A stretch of DNA of 64,000 nucleotides from Archangium gephyra (GTDB lineage Bacteria; Myxococcota; Myxococcia; Myxococcales; Myxococcaceae). The DNA lies in contig QFQP01000004.1 of the NCBI GenBank assembly GCA_003243425.1, positions 124,001 through 188,000 of the forward strand, read 5' to 3'. The notes beneath the pieces are model-generated. The model did not search any database, had not been told where the DNA came from, and saw only the letters and a program-made list of their open reading frames with translations. Both the position numbers and the translations under genes were made by a program. Every line of letters begins with the position of its first letter. The stretch's first letter is position 1. Positions 16,821 through 26,120 of the stretch are shown in pieces.

Positions 16821-18560
16821 ATGGGTCGAATTCGACGTCTCACCGACGAACTCATCAACCAGATCGCCGCCGGTGAGGTGGTCGAGCGCCCCGCCAGCGT
16901 GGTGAAGGAGCTGGCCGAGAACGCCATCGACGCCGGCGCTTCGACGGTGAAGGTGATGTTGTCCGAAGGTGGGCTCTCGGCGATCGCGGTGATCGACGAC
17001 GGTCACGGCATGTCGCGCGAAGACGCGGTCGCGAGCCTCGAGCGTCACGCCACCAGCAAGCTGCGCGACTCCGACGGGCTCTTCAACATCCTCACCAAGG
17101 GCTTTCGTGGTGAAGCGATTCCGTCGATCGCCTCGGTGTCGCGCTTCACCATGCTCACCAGCGAGCCTGACAGCACGGTCGCCACGAAGATCAGCATCGA
17201 AGGCGGCGCGGCGCCGGTGATCGAAGACGCCCCGCCGCCGGGCGGAACGCGCATCGATGTCATCGACTTGTTCTTCAACGTTCCCGCGCGCCGCAAGTTC
17301 CTCAAGCGCGAGAGCACTGAGCTGACGCACTGCGAAGAAGCCGTGACGCGGCTCGCGCTCGCGCACCCCGAAGTGGGCTTCTTCCTGGAGCACGGCGGCA
17401 AGCTGCTCATCTCGAGCCCGGCGACCCCGCAGCGGCCCAAAGAGCGCATCGCGGCGTTTCTCGGCGCTGAGGTCGAACCGCACCTGCTCGAGATCTCGGA
17501 GCGGCGGCTCGGGGTTCACGTGCATGGCTTCATCGCGTCGCCGGAGTTCACGTTGCCGACGGCGCGCGGGCTCTACACCTTCGTCAACCGCCGCTACGTG
17601 CGCGATCGTGGCGTGAACTCTGCGGTGCAGCGCTCGTTTCAAGACACGTTGCCGCCGGGCCGTCAGCCGGTGTGCGCGATCTTCATCGACCTCGACCCCG
17701 CGACCGTCGACGTGAACGTGCACCCGCAGAAGCTCGAGGTGCGCTTCTCGGACCCGCGGCTGATTCAAGAAGCGCTCGCTGCGGCGGTGTCGCGGGCGCT
17801 CAAGGCTGCGCCGTGGCGTCAAGCACCATCGGTCCCGGTCGGTGAAGACGTGAACGCGCACTACGCGCAGGCCGTCGATCGCTTTCTGTCTCGAATGAGT
17901 GATGGCCCGGGGCTGTCGCTCGAGCCGATGCCATCGCCGATGCTCGGCGAAGACACCACGCGCGCTGCGTTCGGCACTTCGCGGCCCGGCATCAATGAAG
18001 CGCCGCCTCCGAACTGGTTCTCGGCGTTGCGTTTTCTCGGCGAGCTCGGTCGGCGCTTCTGGCTCTGCGAGGGGCAGGGCGGGTCGTTGATCGTGCTCGA
18101 TCCGCGCGCCGTGCACGAGCGCATCGCGTTGCACTCGTTGCGCGAACGTTTCACGTCGGGTGCGTTGGCGAGCGCCACCGCCTCGTTGTTCTCGGCGACG
18201 TTCAGCACTGCTGATGCGCCCGCCGTGCTCGCGGCGCGCGATCGCCTGCTCACCTGGGGCGTCGACGTCGAAGACTTCGGTGGTGAGACGCTCGCGCTCA
18301 AGCGCGTGCCCACCGAGCTGGAGTCGATCGATCCGGCGACGTGGTTGGTCGCGCTGGTGAGGTCCGCGAACGACGACGCAGCGCTGCGCTGCCTGGCACA
18401 CGCGGCAGCGTCGGCGCCGTTGCGCCAGGTCACCCACGATGAGGTGCGCGCGCGGTTGCGACAGCTCGACGACGTCGACTTCTCGGTCGAGACGATTCGT
18501 TCGATCGTGGTGGTGAGCGAAACCCCGCTGCTCGATCTCGAAGCGCGCACGCGCGGCTGA
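16821..18560 (+). CDS. mutL: DNA mismatch repair protein MutL
   Basis: 579 residues. The GHKL ATPase domain has INQIAAGEVVERPASVVKEL (motif I), VIDDGHGMSREDA (motif II) and FRGEAIPSIASVS (motif III). The transducer domain includes FVNRRYVRDRGVNSAVQ and DVNVHPQKLEVRF. A variable linker (about 330-385) leads to the C-terminal dimerisation domain. The DQHA(X)2E(X)4E endonuclease motif is not evident: the matching stretch reads DPRAVHERIALHSLRERF. Like E. coli MutL, it may therefore lack intrinsic nicking activity. ATG 16821 starts at the conserved IRRLTDELINQIAAGEV. Confidence 0.93.
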   Translation: MGRIRRLTDELINQIAAGEVVERPASVVKELAENAIDAGASTVKVMLSEGGLSAIAVIDDGHGMSREDAVASLERHATSKLRDSDGLFNILTKGFRGEAIPSIASVSRFTMLTSEPDSTVATKISIEGGAAPVIEDAPPPGGTRIDVIDLFFNVPARRKFLKRESTELTHCEEAVTRLALAHPEVGFFLEHGGKLLISSPATPQRPKERIAAFLGAEVEPHLLEISERRLGVHVHGFIASPEFTLPTARGLYTFVNRRYVRDRGVNSAVQRSFQDTLPPGRQPVCAIFIDLDPATVDVNVHPQKLEVRFSDPRLIQEALAAAVSRALKAAPWRQAPSVPVGEDVNAHYAQAVDRFLSRMSDGPGLSLEPMPSPMLGEDTTRAAFGTSRPGINEAPPPNWFSALRFLGELGRRFWLCEGQGGSLIVLDPRAVHERIALHSLRERFTSGALASATASLFSATFSTADAPAVLAARDRLLTWGVDVEDFGGETLALKRVPTELESIDPATWLVALVRSANDDAALRCLAHAAASAPLRQVTHDEVRARLRQLDDVDFSVETIRSIVVVSETPLLDLEARTRG

Positions 18561-18564
18561 AAAC

Positions 18565-18592
18565 TTGCGGGGTCGGTCACCACCGCTACCGT
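18565..18592 (+). promoter_or_regulatory. Possible sigma70 promoter after mutL
   Basis: TTGCGG (18565-18570), a 16-nt spacer and TACCGT (18587-18592) lie 35 nt before the ATG of the small coiled-coil gene at 18627. The consensus match is partial (TTG; TA...T). Confidence 0.3.
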
Positions 18593-18626
18593 CTGCTCCA
18601 CACCTGTAGCACTCGAGGGAGCCGAC

Positions 18627-18965
18627 ATGACCGACGCGTTGACCACCCACGCCGCGACCCAGCTGGTTCCTGCGAGCTACGCCGAGAAGACCATGGCGTC
18701 GCTCATGCAACTCCACGGCGAGTTGATGGACGAGAAAGAGCGCCGCGTCGATCTCTTCCGCCGGCTCATGGAGCGCGAGCAGGCGCTGGCGGAGCTCAAG
18801 ATGTACGTGAAGGTTCTCGAGGCGCGCCTCACGCCGCCGCCTCCCGTGGCTGCGCCGGTGATGACGCAACCGGTGACGCAGGTTCGTGCCTCGCCGCCGC
18901 GGGTTGCGCCGCAACCTCCTCCGATTTCCCCGCGCGGCCGTGTCGAAGGCTGGAAGACCTGGTGA
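18627..18965 (+). CDS. Small coiled-coil protein of unknown function
   Basis: 112 residues. A helical, charged middle (about 20-70, GELMDEKERRVDLFRRLMER and AELKMYVKVLEARL) is likely a coiled coil, followed by a Pro/Ala-rich tail. No signal peptide. A purine-rich stretch (CGAGGGAGC) precedes ATG 18627. The stop shares a base with the ATG of the next gene. I recognise no family. Confidence 0.6.
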   Translation: MTDALTTHAATQLVPASYAEKTMASLMQLHGELMDEKERRVDLFRRLMEREQALAELKMYVKVLEARLTPPPPVAAPVMTQPVTQVRASPPRVAPQPPPISPRGRVEGWKTW

Positions 18966-19612
18966 TGAAGCGAGTCGTGGTGACGTTGGTGATGTTGCTT
19001 GCGAGCACCTCGTTCGCCGGTGGCATCGATGGGTGGGGTCGCATTTCCGTCGGTGGCGGCCTCCGCTGGATCCCGAACTGGTGGTTCGTCGATCGCGCGG
19101 CCATGGCGGGCACGCCGGTCATCAACCACGTACCGCTCGGTGGTCACGGCAACGCGAGCTTCGGCTTCGGCGTCAGCTCGTGGCTCGAGGTCACCGTCGA
19201 CGTGTTCGCCGGCTACGAAGCGTTCGCGTTGCAGGGGCTCGACGGCAAGCGCATGGAGTACGGCTCGTTCGCGGGCGCGGCGATGCTCGGCGGGCGGCTC
19301 GTCGCCAAAGACATCTTCGGCAAGGGCTTCTCGCCGTGGGCGTCGGTGCAGGGTGGCGGTCTGCTCAGCAGCTTGAACGGCCCCAACATCGAGATCTTCG
19401 AGCGGCTGATGCCTTCCTTCGCTGTGGGAGGCGGTTTCGACGTGCGCTTCAACGAGCGCTACGGCCTCTCGCTCGACGCGCGCTACCTCTACGGTCGCAG
19501 CTACGTGCCGCCGATTTCGGGAATCAACGTGGGCGGCTTGTGGGTTTCGCTGTCCGTCGTGTTCTTTTTCCCACCCGATGCAAAGCGCGACCTCGCAGTG
19601 CCGGGCTTCTGA
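18965..19612 (+). CDS. Exported barrel-like protein of unknown function
   Basis: 215 residues from ATG 18965, whose first base is the last base of the previous TGA. A GTG immediately upstream (18962) is an equivalent start. A signal peptide (VVVTLVMLLASTSFA) ends near residue 18. The rest alternates Gly and aromatic residues as in small outer-membrane barrels (ISVGGGLRWIPNWWF, GNASFGFGVSSWLEVTVDVF, YGLSLDARYLYGRS) and ends in a hydrophobic/aromatic strand (SLSVVFFFPP). No family assignment. Confidence 0.65.
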   Translation: MKRVVVTLVMLLASTSFAGGIDGWGRISVGGGLRWIPNWWFVDRAAMAGTPVINHVPLGGHGNASFGFGVSSWLEVTVDVFAGYEAFALQGLDGKRMEYGSFAGAAMLGGRLVAKDIFGKGFSPWASVQGGGLLSSLNGPNIEIFERLMPSFAVGGGFDVRFNERYGLSLDARYLYGRSYVPPISGINVGGLWVSLSVVFFFPPDAKRDLAVPGF

Positions 19613-19629
19613 TACAGCATTTTTTCGAC

Positions 19630-20538
19630 ATGGCCGACATCACGCCCGAGCTGACGAAGGTGCTGGAAGACATCCGCCGCGAAGTCGTCGAGTCGCGGAA
19701 CATGACCATCAAGACCGACAACGCGCTGAAGCTCCTTCACGCGGAACTCAAGACGGTCTCGACCCAGCAGGACGCGTTTCAGAAGCGTACGTGGTTCAGC
19801 ACCGGCGCGGCCTACGTGTTGTTCTCGGCGCTGTGTGTCGGCGGGGTGATCGTGATCAGCAATGCGCGCGCCTCGGCCGCGAACGCCGAGCGCGAGCGCC
19901 TCGAGAAGCAGGTCGGCGAGCTCAACGCCACCATCGACAAGCTGAAGAGCGAAGCCGCCGCCTCACTGGCCGCCGAGCAGTCGGCGCTGCAGGTCTACCG
20001 TCAGATGACCACCCTGCCGGGTGAGGAGCGCCTCAAGGGCATCGACGCGCTCTCGAAGCTCGATCAAACCAAGCTGGCGCCGTTCTCGAAGCTGGTGCTG
20101 CAGGACCGCGCGGTGCTGCTCCGCAAGGAGGTCGGCGGCGCGGTGCTCGAGAAGGGCAAGTCGGCGTTCCGTCGTCAGGACTGGGGCGAGACGATCAACC
20201 AGCTGAACCGCTTCCTCACCATGGACCCGCTGCCGGAAGACGCGATCGACGCGTCGTTCTACCTGGGCAACGCGTACTTCCAGTCCCGCAAGTTCGACGA
20301 GGCCATCAAGCACCTCACCCGTTTCGCCGATGGCGACAAGCGCGCCAAGCTGCGTGACTTCGCCATGGTGATGCTCATGCAGTCGTACGACATGACCGGC
20401 GGCAAGGAGCAGGCGGTGGCGATCGCGAAGGAAGCGCTGGCCACGTACCCGTCGAGCGACTTCCGCATGCAGTTCGTCTCGCGCCTGCAGCGCACCGTGC
20501 CGTCGCAGCCCGCCGCAGCTCCCGCTCAGAATCCCTGA
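19630..20538 (+). CDS. Membrane-anchored coiled-coil/TPR protein
   Basis: 302 residues. A cytosolic N-terminus (1-55) is followed by one membrane helix (about 56-78, TGAAYVLFSALCVGGVIVIS), a coiled coil (ERERLEKQVGELNATIDKLK) and a C-terminal TPR-like region (DASFYLGNAYFQSRKFDEAI, CpoB/YbgF-like) ending in an Ala/Pro tail. It probably faces the periplasm as an assembly factor. ATG 19630 is chosen because the frame upstream is inside the previous gene. The stop shares a base with the next ATG. Confidence 0.65.
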   Translation: MADITPELTKVLEDIRREVVESRNMTIKTDNALKLLHAELKTVSTQQDAFQKRTWFSTGAAYVLFSALCVGGVIVISNARASAANAERERLEKQVGELNATIDKLKSEAAASLAAEQSALQVYRQMTTLPGEERLKGIDALSKLDQTKLAPFSKLVLQDRAVLLRKEVGGAVLEKGKSAFRRQDWGETINQLNRFLTMDPLPEDAIDASFYLGNAYFQSRKFDEAIKHLTRFADGDKRAKLRDFAMVMLMQSYDMTGGKEQAVAIAKEALATYPSSDFRMQFVSRLQRTVPSQPAAAPAQNP

Positions 20539-21014
20539 TGACTCCGCCCGCGCCCGACCCGAAAGATCCCCGCTTCCGCAGCTTTCGCGGCGCGGCGTGG
20601 GCGTTGTACCTGACCTTCGCCGTCGGCTTTTCGGGCCTCATCATCTACAGCGTCTTCAAGTCGGTGCTGGAGATGAGCCCCGAGCGGCCGCCGAGCAGTG
20701 AGGTGATCTCCGAAGGAGAGTGCCTCCGCGAGGCGCGCGGGCTGTTCAACGAGCTCGAGTACTACCGCAAGGACGTCACCGCTTCGCCCGACATCGCGCA
20801 CGCCGATCAGCGGTTCCTCAAGGTGCGGGTGTCGTGGCTCAAGCGCAAGCGCGAACTCGAGGCGCGGTGTGGGCTCGAGTCGCGCGCCGGGTTGAAGGCC
20901 ACGTTCGCTTCACTGGAACGTGTGCTCGACCTCTACACGACGGGCACCGTTCAGTTCGCCAGCGGCGTTGGTCCCGCGGTCGACGAGCTCAAGCGACAAC
21001 TCGAAGGTCACTGA
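20538..21014 (+). CDS. Small single-pass membrane protein of unknown function
   Basis: 158 residues with one N-terminal membrane helix (about 16-36, AAWALYLTFAVGFSGLIIYS) and a helical, charged periplasmic or cytosolic tail containing two cysteines. Its ATG overlaps the TPR gene stop by one base, so the two are probably partners. Its 3' end overlaps the converging lipoprotein gene by 7 nt (21008-21014). Confidence 0.6.
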   Translation: MTPPAPDPKDPRFRSFRGAAWALYLTFAVGFSGLIIYSVFKSVLEMSPERPPSSEVISEGECLREARGLFNELEYYRKDVTASPDIAHADQRFLKVRVSWLKRKRELEARCGLESRAGLKATFASLERVLDLYTTGTVQFASGVGPAVDELKRQLEGH

Positions 21015-22699
21015 GCGGTCGTCGAGACGGCCGGCAGCACCACCCGGTACATGCCGCGTTCGTCGGCGACCGCGGTGCCGAGCAGAATCGACGTGTCTTT
21101 GCCTTCGACCTTGGTGACGCGGAAGAAGCGGAGCTGCGCGAAGGGCACCGCCTGACCGGTGCGAAGGCCGGTGGTGGCGGTGACGACCCCGGTGACGGTG
21201 CGACCGTGCGAGAGCTGTACGTCGCGCAGCGTGAGCTCGGGCAGGGGCACGCCCGTGTCGTCGCGGTCGGCCTTGATGGTGAGCAACCGGCTCGAGAGCG
21301 GCGCCTGTTCGCCGGGGTAGTACTCGAAGCGCCACACACCTTCGTCGAGAGGCAGCGTGAAGTTGCCGTCGGCGTCGGTCATCGTCTCGGCCGGCTCGAG
21401 CGCGAGCGGCGAGGGCTCCACGGTATTGGCCGAGGTGACGTTCTGCACCGTCGCACGCACCGCCACGCCGCCAGCGCCGAGCGTGCTCCCGGGGCGGAGT
21501 ACGCGGCCGCGGACGATCAGGCGATCGTCGAGCTTCACGGTCGACGGGGTCAGCGTGGCAACGCCGTTCTCGACCTTCACCGTCGCTGCCACCCGCGTGG
21601 CCGCCGCGCGGCTCGACCGTGACGGCGCCACGTAGAGCGTGAACGTGCCTTCGCCTCGCGAGGGCAGGGTGTTGAGCGTGAAGTGACCGTCGGCGTCGGT
21701 GACCGCGATGCGCGTGCGGAACGAGCCGTCACCCTTCACCGTGCCGTCGAGCAGCACCTGCGCATCGCCAACCGCGACGCCCTGGCTGTCGACGATGGTG
21801 CCGGTCACGTTGCCGGCCTCGCCGAAGTTGCCGTACTCGAGCGAGATCGCCGTCGGGAGCGGAGTGGACAGCGAGAAGCGCTTGGTCGGCACGGGAACGC
21901 CGGTGTCGCGAGGCGAGGCCACGAGAATCAACTCGGAGCGGTTGCGAGCGTCGGGGCTGACCGCCAGCGAGAAATAGCCGTCGCGCGAGATGGAGAAGCG
22001 CTGCGAGAGCGGCTGATTGGTCGCCACGTCGAGCACCTGCAGGTCGATCGGGAAGCTCGCCGACAGCAACACCGGTTCGGGCGGCAGCAGCGTGGGGTCG
22101 GTGGTCTTGATGAGCTGCCCGGTGAGCGCCGGCGCGGCGTCGACGGCGGGGAACACGAAGCTGGCCGACGCGGGCATCTTGCCCGGCTGCACCGTGGCGC
22201 CCAGGGTCACCGGGGGCACGGAGCGGTCGAGCGCGACTGCCGACAGCGTGAACTCACCCGAGGGGAGCTTGAGCTCGTAGTAGCCGCGCTCAGGCCGCTC
22301 GAAGCGCGTCTCGACGGTGCGGGTGATGCCGGGGAGCACGACGCTCTTGCCGACTGCGCGCACGGTCACCGCCTCCGAATAGGTCGAGCGGTCTGCCGGG
22401 TTCGGGAACGAGGTCTTCTCGCGGAGAAACTCTCCGTTCACCGACAGCGGCACGCCGAGATCGAAGTCTTGCGCCTTGGTGAGCGAACCGTCGGCGATCG
22501 AGAAGTCCTGAACGGGGTGGGTGGTCAAGGTGCCGCCGCTGACTTCCACGGCCACACCGACGCCGGGGTCACCGCAGCCCTCGGCGAAGCAGAGCTGGCC
22601 GGTCGGGCACTGGTCATCGCTCTGGCAGGCCGGCGTGAACTCCGCGCGCATGCCACACGACGCCAGGAGCCCCATGAGGACGACCGTCACGCGCTTCAC
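21008..22699 (-). CDS. Lipoprotein with carboxypeptidase-regulatory-like domains
   Basis: 563 residues from GTG 22699, which overlaps the upstream TGA by 4 nt. A signal sequence with a lipobox (TVVLMGLLASC) is followed by a Cys-rich stretch (CQSDDQCPTGQLCFAEGCGD). Several Ig-like beta-sandwiches of the CarboxypepD-regulatory type follow (GNVTGTIVDSQGVAVGDAQV with TDADGHFTLNTLPSRGEG; RLIVRGRVLRPGSTLGAGGV with TDADGNFTLPLDEG). Such folds serve as structural or binding modules on the cell surface. It is the last gene of the pfk-kinase-activator unit. Confidence 0.7.
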   Translation of the reverse strand: MKRVTVVLMGLLASCGMRAEFTPACQSDDQCPTGQLCFAEGCGDPGVGVAVEVSGGTLTTHPVQDFSIADGSLTKAQDFDLGVPLSVNGEFLREKTSFPNPADRSTYSEAVTVRAVGKSVVLPGITRTVETRFERPERGYYELKLPSGEFTLSAVALDRSVPPVTLGATVQPGKMPASASFVFPAVDAAPALTGQLIKTTDPTLLPPEPVLLSASFPIDLQVLDVATNQPLSQRFSISRDGYFSLAVSPDARNRSELILVASPRDTGVPVPTKRFSLSTPLPTAISLEYGNFGEAGNVTGTIVDSQGVAVGDAQVLLDGTVKGDGSFRTRIAVTDADGHFTLNTLPSRGEGTFTLYVAPSRSSRAAATRVAATVKVENGVATLTPSTVKLDDRLIVRGRVLRPGSTLGAGGVAVRATVQNVTSANTVEPSPLALEPAETMTDADGNFTLPLDEGVWRFEYYPGEQAPLSSRLLTIKADRDDTGVPLPELTLRDVQLSHGRTVTGVVTATTGLRTGQAVPFAQLRFFRVTKVEGKDTSILLGTAVADERGMYRVVLPAVSTTAQ

Positions 22700-23286
22700 G
22701 GGCAGGGCTCCACGTTGAGGATCCACGTGTGCTCGACCTCGTAGCCGTCATCGATGGCCGTCGAGCCGTCGGGCAGCGTCACCTGCGTGTCCTTCGCCTT
22801 CACCAGGCCGTTGTCGATCTCTTCGACGTCGCGGTCGGTCACGTACACCGTCAAGAGGTGCGTGCCGCTCATCAGGTTGGCCAGCGCGGTGGTGAAGGTG
22901 TTCGAGTTCGGGGCCGTCACCACGCGACGCACGCTGGCGGTCCCGGGAATCGTCGCCGGCTGAAACGGCTGCGTGCTGGTGGTCTTGTCGATGAACCAGA
23001 AGCTGCGCAGCGTGTCGCCCACGTCGGGGTCGGACACCACGAGCGAGAAATCAGGCCGTGTCGAGCACGCCAGGTTGGCGCGGAACGTCACCGACACCGT
23101 CGACGGCGTGTACGTCTCGATGCGTGGCGGGCGGTTCTTCACGGGCGGCAATTCGGGGAGCACCTGGTCGTCCTGCGGAATCAGGCACCCCGTCATCGAG
23201 ACACCCGAAATCAGGCAGAGCAAGAGCCAGGCCATGATCGCCATGGTGCCTGCCCTGAGTTGTTTCGAGTGGTTATGCATTGTCAC
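22696..23286 (-). CDS. Lipoprotein of unknown function
   Basis: 196 residues. The N-terminus (AWLLLCLISGVSMTGC) is a lipoprotein signal with lipobox MTGC at about residue 33. The mature part is beta-rich with two Cys and reads like an Ig-fold lipoprotein (SLVVSDPDVGDTLRSFWF; NTFTTALANLMSGTHLLTVY). GTG 23286 overlaps the activator gene stop by 4 nt, and ATG 23280 is the alternative. It is coupled by overlap to the next lipoprotein, so the two may form a surface pair. Confidence 0.6.
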   Translation of the reverse strand: MTMHNHSKQLRAGTMAIMAWLLLCLISGVSMTGCLIPQDDQVLPELPPVKNRPPRIETYTPSTVSVTFRANLACSTRPDFSLVVSDPDVGDTLRSFWFIDKTTSTQPFQPATIPGTASVRRVVTAPNSNTFTTALANLMSGTHLLTVYVTDRDVEEIDNGLVKAKDTQVTLPDGSTAIDDGYEVEHTWILNVEPCP

Positions 23287-25160
23287 GCCTCTTCGTACTC
23301 TGTCTCCGGTGACATGCCTTCGGCCCGCTCGCCTTCCAGCTTCTCGAGGTGCCGGAAGATGGTGCGCGGGTCGACGCCGAGGTCTTTGGCCGTCTTGGTG
23401 CGGTTGCCGTTGTTCCGCTCCAGCACCTCGTTGATGTAGCGCTTCTGGAATTCCTCCTTGGCCTGCGCGAGCGCGAGGATCGGCGGGAGGTTCTCGGGCC
23501 GCAGGTCGAGATCTTCCGGCCCCAGCAGCGGCTTGTCGGCCAGCACCACGGCCTTCTTGATGCGGTTCTCGAGCTCGCGAATGTTGCCGGGCCAGTTGTA
23601 CTTCTTCATGGCCACGATGCCCGACGGCGTGAAACCGCGCGCCTTGGAATCGAACTCCTTCGAGTAGCGGTTCAAGAAGAAGCGCGCGAGCACCTGAATG
23701 TCGTCGCCACGATCGCGCAGCGGCGGCAGCTTCAGCGTCACCACGTTGATGCGGAAATAGAGGTCTTCGCGGAAGGCGCCCTTGCGAACCTCTTCATCGA
23801 GGTTCTTGTTGGTCGCCGCGACGATGCGGATGTCGACGGGCTCGGGCCGGTTGTCGCCGACCTTGTAGACGACCTTCTCCTGCAGCGCGCGCAGCAGCTT
23901 GACCTGCAGCTGCAGCGGCATTTCGCCGATTTCGTCGAGGAACAGGGTGCCGCCGATGGCCGCCTGGAACTTGCCCAGCTTGGTGGCGACCGCGCCGGTG
24001 AACGCGCCCTTCACGTGACCGAACAACTCGCTCTCGAGCAGGTTCTCGGGAATCGCGCCGCAGTTGATCGAGATGAACGGGCCCTTCACGCGTGGTGAGT
24101 GGCGGTGCATCTCCTTGGCGATGAGCTCCTTGCCGGTGCCGGTCTCGCCGATCACGAGCACCGAGATGTCGGTGGGCGCGATCTTGTCGATGCGCTTGTA
24201 GACGTCCTTCATGCCCTGGCACGCACCGACGATGTCGCCGTACGTCTGCTCTTCGAGGCGCGTCTTGAGCGTGGTGTTCTCGAGCTTGAGCTCGTTGACC
24301 AACAGCGCGTTCTGAATCAGCAGCGAGGCCTGCGCCGAGAAGATGGTCAGCGTGTCGAGCGCCTTCTGATCGAACCGATTCACGAGGCGATCGTTGCCCA
24401 GGTAGATGAGCCCGAAGAGCTCACCCTTGTGCATCAGCGGCGCGCACATCACCGAGAGCAACTTCAGGTTCACCACCGACTCCGACGCGTTGAACTCCGG
24501 GTCGTCGAGGGCATCAGCGATGATCAGCGCCTTCTGCTGCTGCACGACCTTGTTCACGATCGAATCTGAAACGCGCTCGAGCGCGTCTTCGATCGTCTCT
24601 CGCTGCACGTTGCGGGCGACCTTCACGCGCAGCTGGTTCGACTCCATGAGAATCAGGAAGCCCTTGTCGGCGCGCGCCACGTCGATGCACTCGTCCATCA
24701 GGCCTTCGAGCAGGCGATCGAGGTCGGTGTTGGCCAGCAGCCGCTCCGAGAAGTGCGTCAGCCGCCGCAGCGCCGCCAGCTCACGCCCGGGAATGCCCGG
24801 CTGCTCCTGCGTCGAGGCGTCGGGGTCCTTCGAGTCGTTGCGGGCGAAGCGCGTCGAGAGCGCCGGCTGGGCGAGCGGGGCGTCTCCCATCGAGAACACC
24901 AGCTCGGTGTCGCCGACCTTCACCACGTCGTTGGGCTTGAGCTCGTGCTCGTCGGTCGACCTGCCGTTGACGTGGAACTTCACCTCGCCGCCGACCTTGT
25001 ACGAGATGCCGTCGAACATGATGGCGAACGCCGTTTCAGGCACGCGCCCGTCGTCGAGCACGATGTCGTTGTCGGCGCTCTTGCCCAGCGAGGTGATGCG
25101 CTTGAGCAACGTGACCGAGCGGCTCTTTCCGTCAGGTGTCTTGATGGTGAGGCTGGGCAT
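23283..25160 (-). CDS. FHA-GAF sigma54-dependent transcription activator
   Basis: 625 residues. An N-terminal FHA domain (about 1-90, SLGKSADNDIVLDDG, then FHVNGRSTDEHELKPND), a GAF domain (about 135-290) and a sigma54-interaction AAA+ domain with Walker A GETGTGKE (337-344), GAFTGA (384-389) and Walker B GGTLFLDE (402-409). A Fis-type HTH ends it (NGNRTKTAKDLGVDPRTIFR). No receiver domain, so phosphothreonine recognition by FHA and ligand binding by GAF probably set its activity. ATG 25160 has GAGGAA upstream. The gene lies in one unit with a Ser/Thr kinase, a plausible source of its FHA ligand. Confidence 0.9.
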   Translation of the reverse strand: MPSLTIKTPDGKSRSVTLLKRITSLGKSADNDIVLDDGRVPETAFAIMFDGISYKVGGEVKFHVNGRSTDEHELKPNDVVKVGDTELVFSMGDAPLAQPALSTRFARNDSKDPDASTQEQPGIPGRELAALRRLTHFSERLLANTDLDRLLEGLMDECIDVARADKGFLILMESNQLRVKVARNVQRETIEDALERVSDSIVNKVVQQQKALIIADALDDPEFNASESVVNLKLLSVMCAPLMHKGELFGLIYLGNDRLVNRFDQKALDTLTIFSAQASLLIQNALLVNELKLENTTLKTRLEEQTYGDIVGACQGMKDVYKRIDKIAPTDISVLVIGETGTGKELIAKEMHRHSPRVKGPFISINCGAIPENLLESELFGHVKGAFTGAVATKLGKFQAAIGGTLFLDEIGEMPLQLQVKLLRALQEKVVYKVGDNRPEPVDIRIVAATNKNLDEEVRKGAFREDLYFRINVVTLKLPPLRDRGDDIQVLARFFLNRYSKEFDSKARGFTPSGIVAMKKYNWPGNIRELENRIKKAVVLADKPLLGPEDLDLRPENLPPILALAQAKEEFQKRYINEVLERNNGNRTKTAKDLGVDPRTIFRHLEKLEGERAEGMSPETEYEEA

Positions 25161-25175
25161 GACGTTCTTCCTCTT

Positions 25176-26120
25176 TCAGAAACCGATGGTGACGCCGGCG
25201 CCGAGGCCGCCGGGCGTTGGGTAGATGCGCAGGCGCGCAGAAGGCGGAGCGGGCGTCGCTGGCACCTCGCGCTCGGTGATGACTTCACTCTGGTGATTCC
25301 AGATGGCCTCGCCGGCGCCGACGCCCCACAGCGCGTAGAACGCGATGCCGGTGCCGTATTTGAGGCCCGTCCACACGTCGCGTTGAATCCGTCGCTCCGG
25401 CGGAATCGCGCGAACCGAGAACGTGAACGGCCGGCCGTCGGCGGTGAGCAGGTCGTCGCGCGTGATGGTGACGTCCTGGAACAGCGCTTCGATGGCGAAG
25501 AACGAGACGATGCTCAGAATCGCCAGCACGCCCTCGGACACCGCGAACGCCGCCCCCGCACCGACGCGGCCCTGCTGAAACTGACCCGCGCCGAAGGGCA
25601 GAAAGTTCACCAGCATCGAGCGCTTCTCGATGGTGCGCTCGGTGACCTTGCCGTTGAGGATCTCCTGCCGGCGCAACCGCTCTTCCTGCTCCTTCGCGAG
25701 GCGCTCCCGTTCTGCGAGCGCGCGCTTCTCCTGCTCGAGCCGCAGCGAAATCTGCTGACGCACCAGGTTCAGCGCGTCGCCGTTGTCCTTGCGGACCTGC
25801 TCGAAGACCTTGATGGCCGCCGGCGGCACCGCGAACGGGTCGAGCAGGTAGTCGGGGTTCACCTTCAGCAAGCTCAAGAAGCTCGCCTGCGCGCCCTTCG
25901 TGTCGCCGAGGTGAAACGACGACAAGCCCGCGATCTCGTGGAGCCGGATGCGCTGCGCGTCGGAGAAGTTCGCCAGCGTGAGCGACTCGTTCGCGCGGCG
26001 CGCGGCTTCTGCGTACTTGCCGGTGTCGTACAGCGACTGAATGATCTGCACCTCGCGGTCAGGCATCACCTGCGCGAACGCAGACGCGGCGACGATCATC
26101 GCGAGGAAGAACCACTTCAC
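25176..26120 (-). CDS. Exported TPR-like protein with a membrane region
   Basis: 314 residues from GTG 26120, which overlaps the kinase stop by 4 nt. The signal peptide (WFFLAMIVAASAFA) precedes a TPR-like N-terminal half (QSLYDTGKYAEAARRANESL, FHLGDTKGAQASFLSLLKVN). A charged coiled coil (EQEKRALAERERLAKEQEER) and a hydrophobic stretch follow (GAAFAVSEGVLAILSIVSFF). It ends in a Pro-rich tail and a strand-like GLGAGVTIGF. The function is unknown. It sits between the kinase and the FHA activator, so it may carry the signal across or along the envelope. Confidence 0.6.
   Translation of the reverse strand: MKWFFLAMIVAASAFAQVMPDREVQIIQSLYDTGKYAEAARRANESLTLANFSDAQRIRLHEIAGLSSFHLGDTKGAQASFLSLLKVNPDYLLDPFAVPPAAIKVFEQVRKDNGDALNLVRQQISLRLEQEKRALAERERLAKEQEERLRRQEILNGKVTERTIEKRSMLVNFLPFGAGQFQQGRVGAGAAFAVSEGVLAILSIVSFFAIEALFQDVTITRDDLLTADGRPFTFSVRAIPPERRIQRDVWTGLKYGTGIAFYALWGVGAGEAIWNHQSEVITEREVPATPAPPSARLRIYPTPGGLGAGVTIGF

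Noticed and set aside
16770..18914. N-terminal extension of the MoxR frame through the mutL region
   Set aside because: It is antisense to mutL, basic and low in complexity. MoxR homology starts at ATG 16769.
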